NCBI GenBank assembly: GCA_037577475.1
Contig: CM075184.1
Span: forward strand, 10,249,594-10,313,593
Reading direction: 5' to 3'
DNA length: 64,000 nt
From: Chaunax sp. Z400
Taxonomy: Eukaryota; Chordata; Actinopteri; Lophiiformes; Chaunacidae
The stretch's first letter is position 1. Each line of letters starts with the position of its first letter. Made by a program: the position numbers and the translations under genes. The notes under the pieces were generated by a model. The model was not told the DNA's origin, made no database searches, and saw only the letters and a program-made list of their open reading frames with translations. Shown here one piece after another: positions 47,441-58,075 of this stretch.

Positions 47441-47545
47441 GGCGGCACGGTGGCGCAGTGGGTAGAGCTGTTGCCTCACAGCAAGAAGGTGGTGGGTTCA
47501 AATCCACCTGTAGAACTGGGACTTTTCTGTGTGGAGGTGGGGGTT
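47441..47545 (+). repeat. tRNA-head teleost repeat, head region (copy C)
   Basis: This has the best-preserved head of the family. TGGCGCAGTGGG (47451-47462) matches the pol III box A consensus, and GGTTCAAATCC (47495-47505) matches box B, 32 bases further on. The part after box B (AACTGGGACTTTTCTGTGTG) is still family-like, but the sequence then leaves the family. It is not a functional tRNA: the acceptor stem and anticodon arm do not fold properly. Confidence 0.75.
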
Positions 47546-47905
47546 CCTTGGGGCCCCCTCTGCCCTGTGTCCCTGGTGGCGTGCCTGAGCCGTCTGGCTG
47601 GTCAGGTGACTTCCTGTGCCCTGGGCTCGTACATCATGCCTGGGGTGCTGTGGGTTCTGCGTCCCACGTGTTCTCATGGGAGAACATGTTCTCATGGCTG
47701 GGGGGACTGACCGGACTATCTGGTTTCTGTTGGATTCTGGAGGGGGTCCTGTGCACTGGTGTGGGCTTTGCTGCATGATCTCGGTCCAATACACCAGCCT
47801 CTACTACGACCCGATATCTAGTGTTGATTGGGGCCACCATTGGCTGCTGAGCTAGTGTTTGTGGCCAACATGTTGGTAGGGAGAAGCCACAGATGGTAAT
47901 AACTC
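47546..47905 (+). repeat. GC-rich unassigned body attached to the tRNA-like head
   Basis: This GC- and G-rich tract (for example GTTCTCATGGGAGAACATGT, a near-palindrome at 47671-47690) differs from the usual body of copies A, D, E and F. It stays open on several frames up to 114 codons, but the translations have no domain. It may be a different retroposon body or an unrelated insertion. Confidence 0.45.
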
Positions 47906-50789
47906 AGCATCACAAAAAGACTGACTACTGGGCAGTCAAGACAAGCCAGCTTTAAATAAATGTAAGTTATACTAACATAGAGACATGAGTGGATCAAAAT
48001 GAAATGTTTAAATAAACTATTACTCTATAGAGACAGGTAAGGTAAGAAATTCAATTTAAAACATCAGAGAAGAAACAAAACAAATAATTCCATACACAGC
48101 ATGAAAGGTCACTGAATGGTTCTGACATGAGTAATGTGTTGTGGCCTTCACTGTCAACAGATCTAAACTTATCTGAACACCTTTCAGAGATTTAGGAGGG
48201 CTGTGTTGGGCATCATTCTTCCAAAATATATTCCCTGTCTATGCCTCTAGTGGAGCTTCAGAAACTTGGAGGATATGTAAAAATGAGAATCAAGGTCTCT
48301 TCTCTGGGGTTCTCCTAATTCTAATTCTAATCCTGGCCAAGGCAATAAAATCCCGGGTCTAATCAATGTCCTACTGAAACAACTGATGATGCCATGGCTT
48401 CCACAAAACTTGCATGACCAGGCAGTTGGGATGCTGATGATGCTGATGGCTGGAACTCAGCAGACACATGCAGCACAGATGTTACAGATGTTATAGCGCA
48501 TTGCACAGTGGAGGTAGATCACATTTAGTGATTATTTATTGCCTGAGCGCAAAGGTCTTTTGCCCTGTTGGATTCAGGTACATTTACTGTATTTCCCATG
48601 TTCTCAACATGGGAACACATGAATAAAATCATGAATAAAATGTCACCACATCTGATAGAAGCTCTGGCTAAAGCTATCAAAATAAAGCTCATGTTGTAAT
48701 AAGCTCTTATTTAAACAGTAAAACTGTTGTTGTAGCTTGTCTAATTGCACGTATGTCTGAGGGAAAGCACATATGATTTATAGTTACATACGTGAAATGT
48801 CTTAAATGAAACCCTTCATGGATACAGTGCTGTATAGGATTGCTGGCAATGCCTCCCTCAACCATTCTATGAGATCCAGAGGTGGAGGAGACAGACATGC
48901 ATCAAATTTGACCTTAAACACAATATGTTTGTATAGTTTCCCCATGAGACAGTATCTCAAAAAAATAAATTAATTTAAAAAATGCAGTTTTCAACTAATG
49001 TCCTACTACATTAGCATACCTACACTCACATCCCATGCAAACCAACATATCAAACCAGTGGAGTTGAGGAAAAACATAAAAAAAGAGCCTCTAAAGTTAT
49101 TATTAAACTTTACACTGCACTCTGTGTGCAGCAGACAAAGTCTACAGGAGGAAAATAGGTGAAGATGTCAGGGCCAATCCTGTTGCAACATTCTGGGTGT
49201 GAGGTGAACATTGAGCCAAATTAGAAGTAAAGTAAAATCCCTCAAATCTACCCACAACAAACAAAAACAAGAACAGATCCACACTTAGACGACATCCTAA
49301 GATAACCATTACAACACTACGAGTTAAACATGATTCTAAGTTATGTGTCTATGTGTGAGTGAGTGATCAAGACTGAACGAGAGCAAGGGACGGGAAACGT
49401 AGAAGGAAACTAAAGCAATTTGTAGTTTTCCGCCCACAGCAATGCCAGCTCTGTGATGTGAGGGTCAGAGTGTGAATAACCTACTAGCACTGGCTGGGCT
49501 GCCCTTTCTGTCTCGCTGCACCTGTTTCACCACATTAAGCACTTCACGTGTTCCTCCGGGTCCCAGCTCCTCGCTGTTCTTTACGCTCAAACACAGACTG
49601 GAAAAAATGCACATACACACATGCACCTTTGCACAAGCACACATTTGTAAACACACACAAAAATGTAGGGCTACTGTAGAATGGAGTCAGACTGAAGGTA
49701 ATAAAGATGATGCATTGAGTAAAGGTTATTCTGTCTCTGAGAAGCTAATTGTTCTGTCAACAGTATTCATTTGCCAGGTCTCCCAAAGGGCATGCATCCA
49801 TTTCATATTTTCCAAGCAGATGGGTTCTGTGTGTCTGTTTGTGTGTGTGTGCTACAGTGGTAGCTCCATGTTCATATGTGACTTTATGTATGCATATGTT
49901 GTGTCTTTGCAGTGTGCACACATTAGCATGTGTCTCTGTGTACCAAAGAAAGTAAGTTTAGATTGGCGGCCTGTACATCTGCATATGTTTGTATGCATGG
50001 ATACATTTGCAGAGCAGAAAGAGTGAGCTGGCACTCAGAGTCATTCTCAGAGTAAACTGTATCATATGTCATGATGGTGTCAGTAGTGGTATGGTAGGTT
50101 CTGAATAGACCAGGGAGTTGTTAGTTGCTGTGATTCAGTTAAAAAATACAATAATAAAGCCTTCAAAAATACAGAGTTGGAACCATCTCAACAAAAATTG
50201 AGCATCATTAGCTTCAAATGGAGATTCAACATCCAGCTAGTGCACTTGATCGCACAGCTGGTAAGAAGTAAATAGTGGAACTGAGTACCCAGGGTACATG
50301 GCTGGAAGTAATAGTATATAAATAATACATATCTGGATATTTCTTGTGTCCAAATTAATCTTTTTTTTTTTTTTTTTTTGCGTGAAGCAGCAGATGTTTT
50401 TACGGTAGCCCAGAATGGACAAACCATTGCTGTCTCTAGAGAAGGTCATGTTTGTTTTTTTGTGTTTTGTGTTACCTGGCTTCACTAAACCTAACAACTG
50501 CAGTTTCACTCAGTGGTCACACAAAGGTGATTATCCACTCAGTAATTAAGGCCAGGTTTTCCCTATGTAGCCATGAGGGAGTTCATTTAGAAGAGGTGGA
50601 GGTTTACAGTGTATGTTAAAGCAAACACACACCCTAAAGCCACCTTTATTATGTTGGTTTGAATATTGTTTATTGTTTTCATACCTACTATTGTTTGTTC
50701 TTTTGCTCAGGCCCACCATGAAGGACTATTGTTTAAGAGGCCAAGACAACATTTCCTTATTACCTACGCCAAGTCCTGTGTCCCTTTCT
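47906..50789. other. Non-coding; poly-T at 50361-50379
   Basis: No gene recognised. The longest open frame (184 codons, 49472-50026) spans CA- and TG-rich text and its cysteine/valine-rich content is a composition effect. A 19-T run lies at 50361. Confidence 0.5.
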
Positions 50790-51205
50790 TTGTTGCTTTG
50801 TTGGTTTGTCAGCAGGATTAAACAGATTTTCATGACACTCGTGGGTCTTGGGCCAGAATAGACCCCATTAAATTTAGGTTCAGATGTGGATAAAGTGGCA
50901 GTTCCTTATTTTTGTTTATTGTCTGTTTTCATTAATTTCTCAGGAAATCATGCATGGATCTTGATGAAAAATTTACCATACTTATTTATGTGGATGGTGT
51001 CTATGAGTGTGTGCAATGTGGTGGGGATCCAAGTAAAAATCCCCATCTACCAAATTTATATGATTGGCTTTTACAAATCCAGTAAGCTTAAATAAATTCC
51101 CGGTCACAGGGCTATGAGTATGATTTTGGATAAGGCTTGTTTGAATTGAAGGTGACTAAGGTACAGTATGTGCTCTGCTGAGTGCCAGTGTAGTTTTTTA
51201 TTGTA
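50790..51205 (+). repeat. Copy of the 4.8-kb repeat family, plus orientation
   Basis: The sequence GTTTGTCAGCAGGATTAAAC (50804), GACACTCGTGGGTCTTGGGCC, TTTCTCAGGAAATCATGCAT, GGATCTTGATGAAAAATTTA, ATGAGTGTGTGCAATGTGGT and TGTGCTCTGCTGAGTGCCAG is the most complete copy of this widespread fish family in the window. It is non-coding. A single-stranded 3' text ending AGTGCCAGTGTAGTTTTT marks its right end. Confidence 0.7.
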
Positions 51206-52589
51206 TTTGTCAAGTCATGGCTGACATCACTGGGCTAAACCAGATGGAGTGTTTTCTTTTTAGTAATATGTAATTTGGTTTTTCAACATATCTGAAGCTC
51301 AGGTAAAGCCAGGCTCACATTACAGGAGAATCCGGATCCGGAACGTTGGTTGGTACCGATGTTCGGCCCAGATTTTCTGGGATTGTGAAGCATTTACAGA
51401 TATAGCATTATAAGTTACCATGGTGATGTACCCCAGTGAGAAGTTAACTGTGTTTGCATAATCCTGCAAAGAGACAAAAACAAACAAACAAACAAACCAA
51501 CAAAAGATAACTGTCTTGACAGAAAAGATAAAATAACTGCGCCATGAGGGCTGAATGAAACCCCCCCCCACTCAACTAGACCTTTGAAAATGTTGATGCT
51601 GCGTGTGCTCTACATATAAATCTCATACATATTTAAAAGAAAAGTGCTCAGATGAATGACAGTAAGACATAAGGTCTTCAGTGTGGCGGTCATATGTTCA
51701 GAGGCAGGGATGGAGAAAACGGTTATGGGAACAGTAGGTTTGTCCCTTCGCCTCAGGCTTGCTTCCAGTTAAAGAGAGCACTCTGTCAGAGTGTGGCCGG
51801 TAATGAGGGGCACACGGCGACACAGCTCACACTTACACTGTACAGTCTTAAGGTTAAATGATATGACAGTCTCTAACTAAGTCTTTTTTTGCCTTAAAGG
51901 TCAGCTGAATATTTTATTGCCATCCAGGCCTGGCAGTGTATTGAAATGGTAATGCAGATACCACTACAGGACAGCTTCAGTGAGGGGGTCCCCTGAAAGG
52001 TCAGCCAGTGTCCCCACTGCTCCCTCACATTCACACAGAGTAAGCATGCGACACTCACACACAAGTACAGAAACACAAACACTCGACTTGACGGCACGTC
52101 AATGCAGCTCAAAGGCAAACTCAGGCCATGCACTGTGAGGGTATGCACACAAACACAGGGACGCATTCTTTTGTAGCCTTGTAGACTTTTATGTCGTTTC
52201 TATTTCAATCATTTTGTTGCATCATTAAAAGCAGAGTCCAATTTCCAGACAAGTCCAGGCATGGTCATGAATTGAAAATGACTCTGATTGGCTTTTGTAA
52301 AGATGTAAGCTTAAGGGCAATATCTGAGGCTGCGAAAGGTAAGATATATTTCTCTATTAGTGGTGGAGGTGGGGGATCAGAAAGTAATCTGAAAACCCAC
52401 ATTTCATCAGAGTGGGAAGATTTCAGTGTCAGGAAGAGCAAGCATACCGTAATGCAGAAACAGGCTGAAATGACTTGGGAGTAGGTGTTTCTGTACCATT
52501 ACATTTCCTCTAATGGGTAGTTCTGCTGGATATTTCTGGTGCATTTAGCTCCCAGTGGTGGAATGTTGGAAGACTAAGCAACAGTAAAC
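51206..52589. other. Non-coding; no gene recognised
   Basis: Contains GGATCCGGA-type text near 51333, a C9 run near 51560 and no identifiable exon or element. Confidence 0.5.
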
Positions 52590-53010
52590 ATATAATATTA
52601 TTTTGGACACTTTATTCATTTGGAATCACATCGGTTTCATTTTTAGTTCCATAGTTTTTCAAGAAAAATAATATCTCACTATTATCTTATTTACTTATGA
52701 TCTAGCTGCAAAATTTGTTGATTTCTTCGTTGGCTTATGCCCCACCCTTCCACCCAGTTTCATGGCAATCTGTCCAGTGGTTTATGTGTAATTGACAAAA
52801 ACAGTCTAAAAAGCCCTATCTTGCAATGTTCAAAAAAGTAGAAACAATTCGACTCCTTTCCTCCAATTCTTTATCTGGATCTAATCCATAAATTATTTGG
52901 GTTCTTCCCTGTGATAAGTCCAACCCACGCATCAAGTTTAATGAAACTCCATCAATTAGGTTTTGTGAAATCCTGCTAACAGACAAATAATCAAACAAAC
53001 AAACGCTGTC
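52590..53010 (-). repeat. Copy of the 4.8-kb repeat family, uninterrupted
   Basis: Same order as 4760-4980 plus 5605-5768 but without a MITE between. It reads AATCACATCGGTTTC, GATCTAGCTGCAAAATTTG, GCCCCACCCTTCCACCCAGT, AAAAGCCCTATCTTGCAATG, then ATCAAGTTTAATGAAACT and GTGAAATCCTGCTAACAGAC. It serves as an internal reference for the interrupted copy. Confidence 0.65.
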
Positions 53011-54580
53011 GAAAAACATAAGTGGTAACAACAGAAAACTAAAACACAAAAATCTAAAAATAAAAAAATAAAAAAAACAACCTTAATGACAAAACAAACA
53101 ATGACCACAAGTGAGTGAGGAAATTCTTAGAATCTACATCATGAACCATACACCAACAACCTTTAGTAAATACAAAACGACAGAAGTTTTTATTTTTATT
53201 TTAAATTGGTCCCAGGAATATATAAAAGCTGTGCTATAGTTCAATACCAAGAGCTCACTAATTAACACAATAAATATGTTTATAATTCAGCGAGTTATGA
53301 TGATGGTGGGCACATTTTGTTTCCAGTCTTTATGCTAAGCTAACTAGCTGCTAATGGCACGTTTAGTTACAAAATAGGAGAATAGCATTAATCATCGAAC
53401 CTAACTTCTGCCAAGAAAGTAAATGAGCATTTAGCTAAAAAAAATATTGAACTATCCTTTAAAAATATTGCTAGGTCAGAAATGTTTCGAACACATTACC
53501 TCCACTTATTGTGATATCAGGCTAATTTTAGGTGAAGATGCCTTTTTAATGACCCTCTTTTCAGGGTTGGCTGACTGGACCTCTGCTCATTTTACAGGTA
53601 AGTGGAGCTATGCTGAAAATAATGTGAGGTGACTGGACTCCATGTTGTGAGAACGGTGATCAAGCTGTCATTTGTCCTGCAGCAGCAGCTGCAGCAAAGC
53701 AAACAGGAGAGACATGGAGATGTTAATCAAACACAGTCATGACAAGTGTTTTAATCAGCCCAAAAAAACAATTAAAGCCAACTGTGTGGGTTAACCATCG
53801 GTGTGCAGTATTTAATGAATTTTGAGTAGAGCCTGAAACAGTTTAAATGCTATCTGTATTTTAAAATGATGTCATTTCAGATAAATAAAGAAGTTCTTCA
53901 AAAATTATGTGGGTCTACACAAATACTAGAAACTACATAAAATATCATCAAAATATATTTCATTTGCAATGGTGTGTTAAGATTGTCAGCACATTGCTTA
54001 TCATATCACATTAGATGTATATAACCTGATTTTCTTATGAGAATGATAGAGGGGTCTGTGGTGCTATGATGCCTACTGTAGGTGTTACTGGCGCCTAGCA
54101 AAAGATGAAACATATTCCTGTTTTTATTCTTCTTTCTGCTGTTTTCTTCTTCACTGGAACCCATTTGTCAGCTAATCCAATGTAATTTAAAATATCTCAA
54201 TCTCACATACCCAAAGGCAGAAAGGTGGCACAAACAAAACTTTAAGATAAATTGACTAATCTCAATTTCACCACTTTTAGTCTGGCCAGCTCTACACACT
54301 GGGAACATGGAATATGCAATGTCTAGGCACTATTATGAAGCCAAACACGACTCTCCATGCATTTTGTTGGACTTGAGCATGTAACTCTTCCAGCCAGAGG
54401 GGGAGACCTCCAAAAATGACTGTCTCAGAGAGAGATGTACTGGATCTCACCACACAACACAATGACACCAGCTGGACTAAATGAACTGATGAATTTTCTT
54501 TCAAATGCTTCCTCTGAGCAAGTCTGTCAAAAACAGAAACATAATGAAAATTGTAACCGCAGTCAAAATTGAACTGCTTT
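53011..54580. other. Non-coding, AT-rich; no gene recognised
   Basis: Nothing identifiable; includes A-rich runs at 53040-53085. Confidence 0.5.
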
Positions 54581-54783
54581 TAGTTTTTGTCATATTAGTA
54601 TCTTTATTATTTTATTTTATTATTTTATTTAAAAAATATTATTTAGTTTTTGTCATATTATTATTATTTTTATTTTATTTATTTATTTTTATCAAAAATA
54701 TTATTTAGTTTTTGTCATATTATTATTATTTTATTTTATTTATTTATTTTTATAAACAATATTTAGTTTTTGTCATATTATCA
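54581..54783. repeat. AT-rich minisatellite, about 62-bp unit, 3.3 copies
   Basis: TAGTTTTTGTCATATTA starts units at 54581, 54644, 54706 and 54764. The spacing is 63, 62 and 58 bases, with T/A-rich filler (TTATTATTTTATTTTATT). The fourth copy is partial. Confidence 0.9.
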
Positions 54784-55017
54784 AGGAAGATACATAGGGG
54801 ACCTCAGGTGATTGGCTTACAGGATCAGGATGATAATTAACTTCCTGTTAGTTCCCATATATAAATGACATGACTTATGTCATTTATGACCTTTCTGTTT
54901 TAAAGCAAACATCTCCAAATACGTACATGTAGTGACCTTGGCATGTAGGACATGGCAAGGCAAAAGGATGGCTTTTAACCTATAGACTTTTTATTTTTAA
55001 TTTGTATTCTTATTTCA
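54784..55017. other. Non-coding spacer
   Basis: AT-rich sequence between the minisatellite and the next tRNA-head repeat; nothing else visible. Confidence 0.5.
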
Positions 55018-55249
55018 AGGTGGCACAGTGGCGTTGTGGGTGGCACTGTTGTCTCACAGCGAGAAGGTTCTGGGTTCTGAGTTTGCATGTTCTCTTCGTG
55101 TCTGCGTGAGTTCCCTCTGGGTACTCCGGCTTCCTCCCACAGTCCAAAAACATGCAATATGTCTTTTTATGTGTTTGCTCTGTGATGAACTGGCAACTTG
55201 TCCAGGATGTGCCCCGCCTTTCACCCAACGTCAGCTGGGATAGGCTGCA
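55018..55249 (+). repeat. tRNA-head teleost repeat, copy D
   Basis: The head GGTGGCACAGTGGCGTTGTG is followed by GTCTCACAGCGAGAAGGTTC and GGGTTCTGAG, where box B is broken by a small deletion. The body reads TTTGCATGTTCTCTTCGTG, CTCCGGCTTCCTCCCACAGT, CCGCCTTTCACCCAACGTCA and GCTGGGATAGGCTGC. The middle part (the GTGACTCTAAATTG-type segment) is shortened. Confidence 0.75.
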
Positions 55250-57994
55250 TTATTTCATGCATAGCATACATACAAGTCTACACAATTACACAAATAGTTA
55301 ATATTATTGCAGTAGTTAAGGGGTTGAATGTCCATTATTCATTCACTCATTCATTCATTCAGTTATATCATTTTCACAGAACATGTTGAGTATTCACACA
55401 AAATACACAGATTTAACATTTCTGTGAAACAGAACAGGTTTAGGTGATTTTCTCTTTAGCTGTTCTCCACGATATGTAACTCTGAGTGTGTGATGTGGAA
55501 AGTTTGTCAGTAGAAAAGGAATCATTAAAGTTTTGCAGCTACGTTCCAATCCTCTAAAAAGGCACGTTTCCGCACACACACACACACTACATTGCTCTCC
55601 ATTCTCATCCCTCACCTCCCCCCATTAGATTTTGTCTGGGGTCAGCAAAGCTTCCTTTCCTCTCTTCCTCATGGATGCATTCCAGGCTGAGTCTCCACAT
55701 ATGTTAGGTGGTAGGAGAAGTTGCTGACGCGGTTGTAACAATGTGGAGCCCCGTGGAGCACATCTGCGATTTCAGCCCTCACTGACACCATGCAGCACAG
55801 CAGAAATGAACCTTGCACACACTGGTGGAAGGCTAGAATAAGAAGTCAATTTTTCACAAATAGCACCAACTTTTTTCTCTCTTCTGTGAATGATTTTTTT
55901 CAGCTGCTGTAAAACGTCATGCATTCAAACCAGGACTGGGAAATTCCCTTCCCTATTAACACTACTGGTGTGGTTCGTTTCTCATAATGAATCCCTGGCG
56001 TAATTTATGTTTTTACGAACGAATGAATAAAATATTGGAAGGGAAGAAGATGATGAACAAAGAGAGATTAACCACTGGCCTTACAGTTCCCCTCATCTAT
56101 AGCATGAGTGGCTCCACAGAGGATGGCTTATCAGACCAAAGCCCTGCATCTCTACTGTTCATCACACATGGTATTTTTTTATACTAAAATAAGATAATAG
56201 CTGCTTAGGTGTTTCAAATGGAACAGCAGCCCCAGCAGAAGGTAAAGTAGAGCCCCTCCGCTCCCCTGTGTAGCCTTTGTCTCAGCCCACCAGTGTTAAT
56301 GGGAGCACCAGCCAGGAGAGATTACAGTATCCTGTTCTTAAACAGTCACAGTCTGGCAGCTAAATGGAGCAAGTAAAGTATACACAACTAGACAACTAAG
56401 TTTACTCAGAGCTAAGCTTTACAACGTGTTCACTGAAACTGTCGACTTCATATATACAGCAGTCTTACAGCAGCACATGTTCTGCCCCTCGATTGTGTGT
56501 CTACATCAACTTAATATGTTACAAATCAAAACCTGGATATTCATGTCACAGAAAGCTGAATGACATAACAGATGCCACCTTGCACCTGGTAAGAATGTCA
56601 GTGTTTTTTTTAAGTCAACCTGCAGTCACTTGGCCCCTTGGACCACAAACACACATTTTCTGCTGTGTGAGTCATAATCCATTATGTTACTCAGTCTCTG
56701 CTCATTCAGATTTAGCTGATAAAAAAATGAACACATTTATGCTTGTTCTAGAAATTGAGCAGATCTTAGTCATATCCTTTATATAATCACATGCTTCACA
56801 AAGTGGTGAACTTCGTCCTCGCCTGGTCCTTGATTGTGAACCACTAAGCCTTTGGAGGATGTCCCCTTTCATGCCCAATCATGATGCTATCACCTGTTAT
56901 TAATTAACCTGTTTACCTGTGTGTCTCAGCTTTTTTGAAAATTGTTCCTGGAATGAGATTCAGAATAAGCATAAAAATCAATGAGGCTGACAAGGAAAAA
57001 ATTAAATAAATTGTCTTAATTATCACAAATGATCACATCCTGTTTCCTTATTTCATTTTACAGAGCATCGCAACTTTTTGGAATTAGGATTGGGAATATG
57101 TTGATTGAAGTTATTCCATTAGTGACACCTACTGATTTTCTTTTTCTTTTTTTGCAATTGGAATACAATGAATAATGATAAAATTATGAGAATAAAATAC
57201 AATTTGTGATCTTCATTTAAATTAGTTTCACATGCAATCAGTGGCCATAATATTAAGTATGTCTCTGGAATACAATGTAATCAAATATAAAAGGTTTTTT
57301 TTCTCACAAAGGTGACAGTATGAGAGGCCTATTTAAATAACATTTATGCATTTATTGTTGATGCAGCAGTGTGCAGTGGTATTCTGCCCTACAAAGGGAA
57401 AGTGCTGAATCTGCATTTTCTTTTTGCAATATTCAGTGTGTCGTACCTTGTCTATAATCTATTATAGTGTTGTTGTTCACTTTTTCCAGAAATGTTGGTG
57501 TTTTCATTTTTTTTATCCTTAAACTTATTGAAAGATAAAAAGAAAAGCAGTTTTTCTTAATTTGGCATTTTTGCAGATACTGCACTTTGGCTTTGTAGGG
57601 CAGTATTGACCTGGACTACATTTTATCAATGTAAGTACTCAATAATAACCATGTGGTGGAATTGACACCTGGCCACAATCAAATACACCAATAAGGTTAT
57701 AACTTCAATCTAATATTACAATAATTATAACTAAAAATATTGTATTTACACGTTGTTCTGCTTTTCCAGAGTGGACATAAAACAATTATTGCTTCTTACT
57801 GTAAAACTGTTTCCAGTGGAGTTGTGACATTGTCATTTTTAAGCCGTGAAATGGGTGAGATGATGGGAGAGACAACTGAAACTGTGAAGCAAAGAAGAAT
57901 ATGAAAAAAGTTTCCTTTTACACCTGAAATAGCACTTTTCTTCATATTTATCTGTATTGCATAACTATATTTAAATGTCAACGTGTATTCTGTT
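55250..57994. other. Non-coding; no gene recognised
   Basis: AT-rich, with a short CATT repeat at 55339-55360 and CA run at 55574-55588. No exon or element identified. Confidence 0.5.
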
Positions 57995-58075
57995 TTTGTT
58001 CTGTCGGAGCTGCTGTAACCACCAAATTTTCCCTGTGGGGATTAATAAAGTATCTATCTATCTATCTATCTATCT
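57995..58075 (+). repeat. Retroposon-like 3' tail ending in (TATC)n
   Basis: GCTGCTGTAACCACCAAATT then TTCCCTGTGGGGATTAATAAAGTATCTATC and a TATC run (58051-58075). The ending GGGATTAATAAAGTATCTATC is a common 3' terminus of fish LINE/SINE copies, with the tetranucleotide acting as the tail. Nothing upstream reads as the matching coding region, so it is a strongly 5'-truncated copy. Confidence 0.6.

Noticed and set aside
47441..47513. A tRNA gene at the pol III boxes
   Set aside because: Boxes A and B match consensus, but the cloverleaf fails in the acceptor and anticodon arms, and the same head occurs in degraded form elsewhere.
47434..47855. Overlapping open frames of 68-114 codons on both strands
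   Set aside because: They arise from the tRNA-head repeat and its GC-rich body; open on several frames at once, no domain.
49472..50026. 184-codon plus-strand open frame
   Set aside because: CA- and TG-rich text gives a cysteine/valine/histidine-rich translation. No domain was recognised and there is no supporting context.
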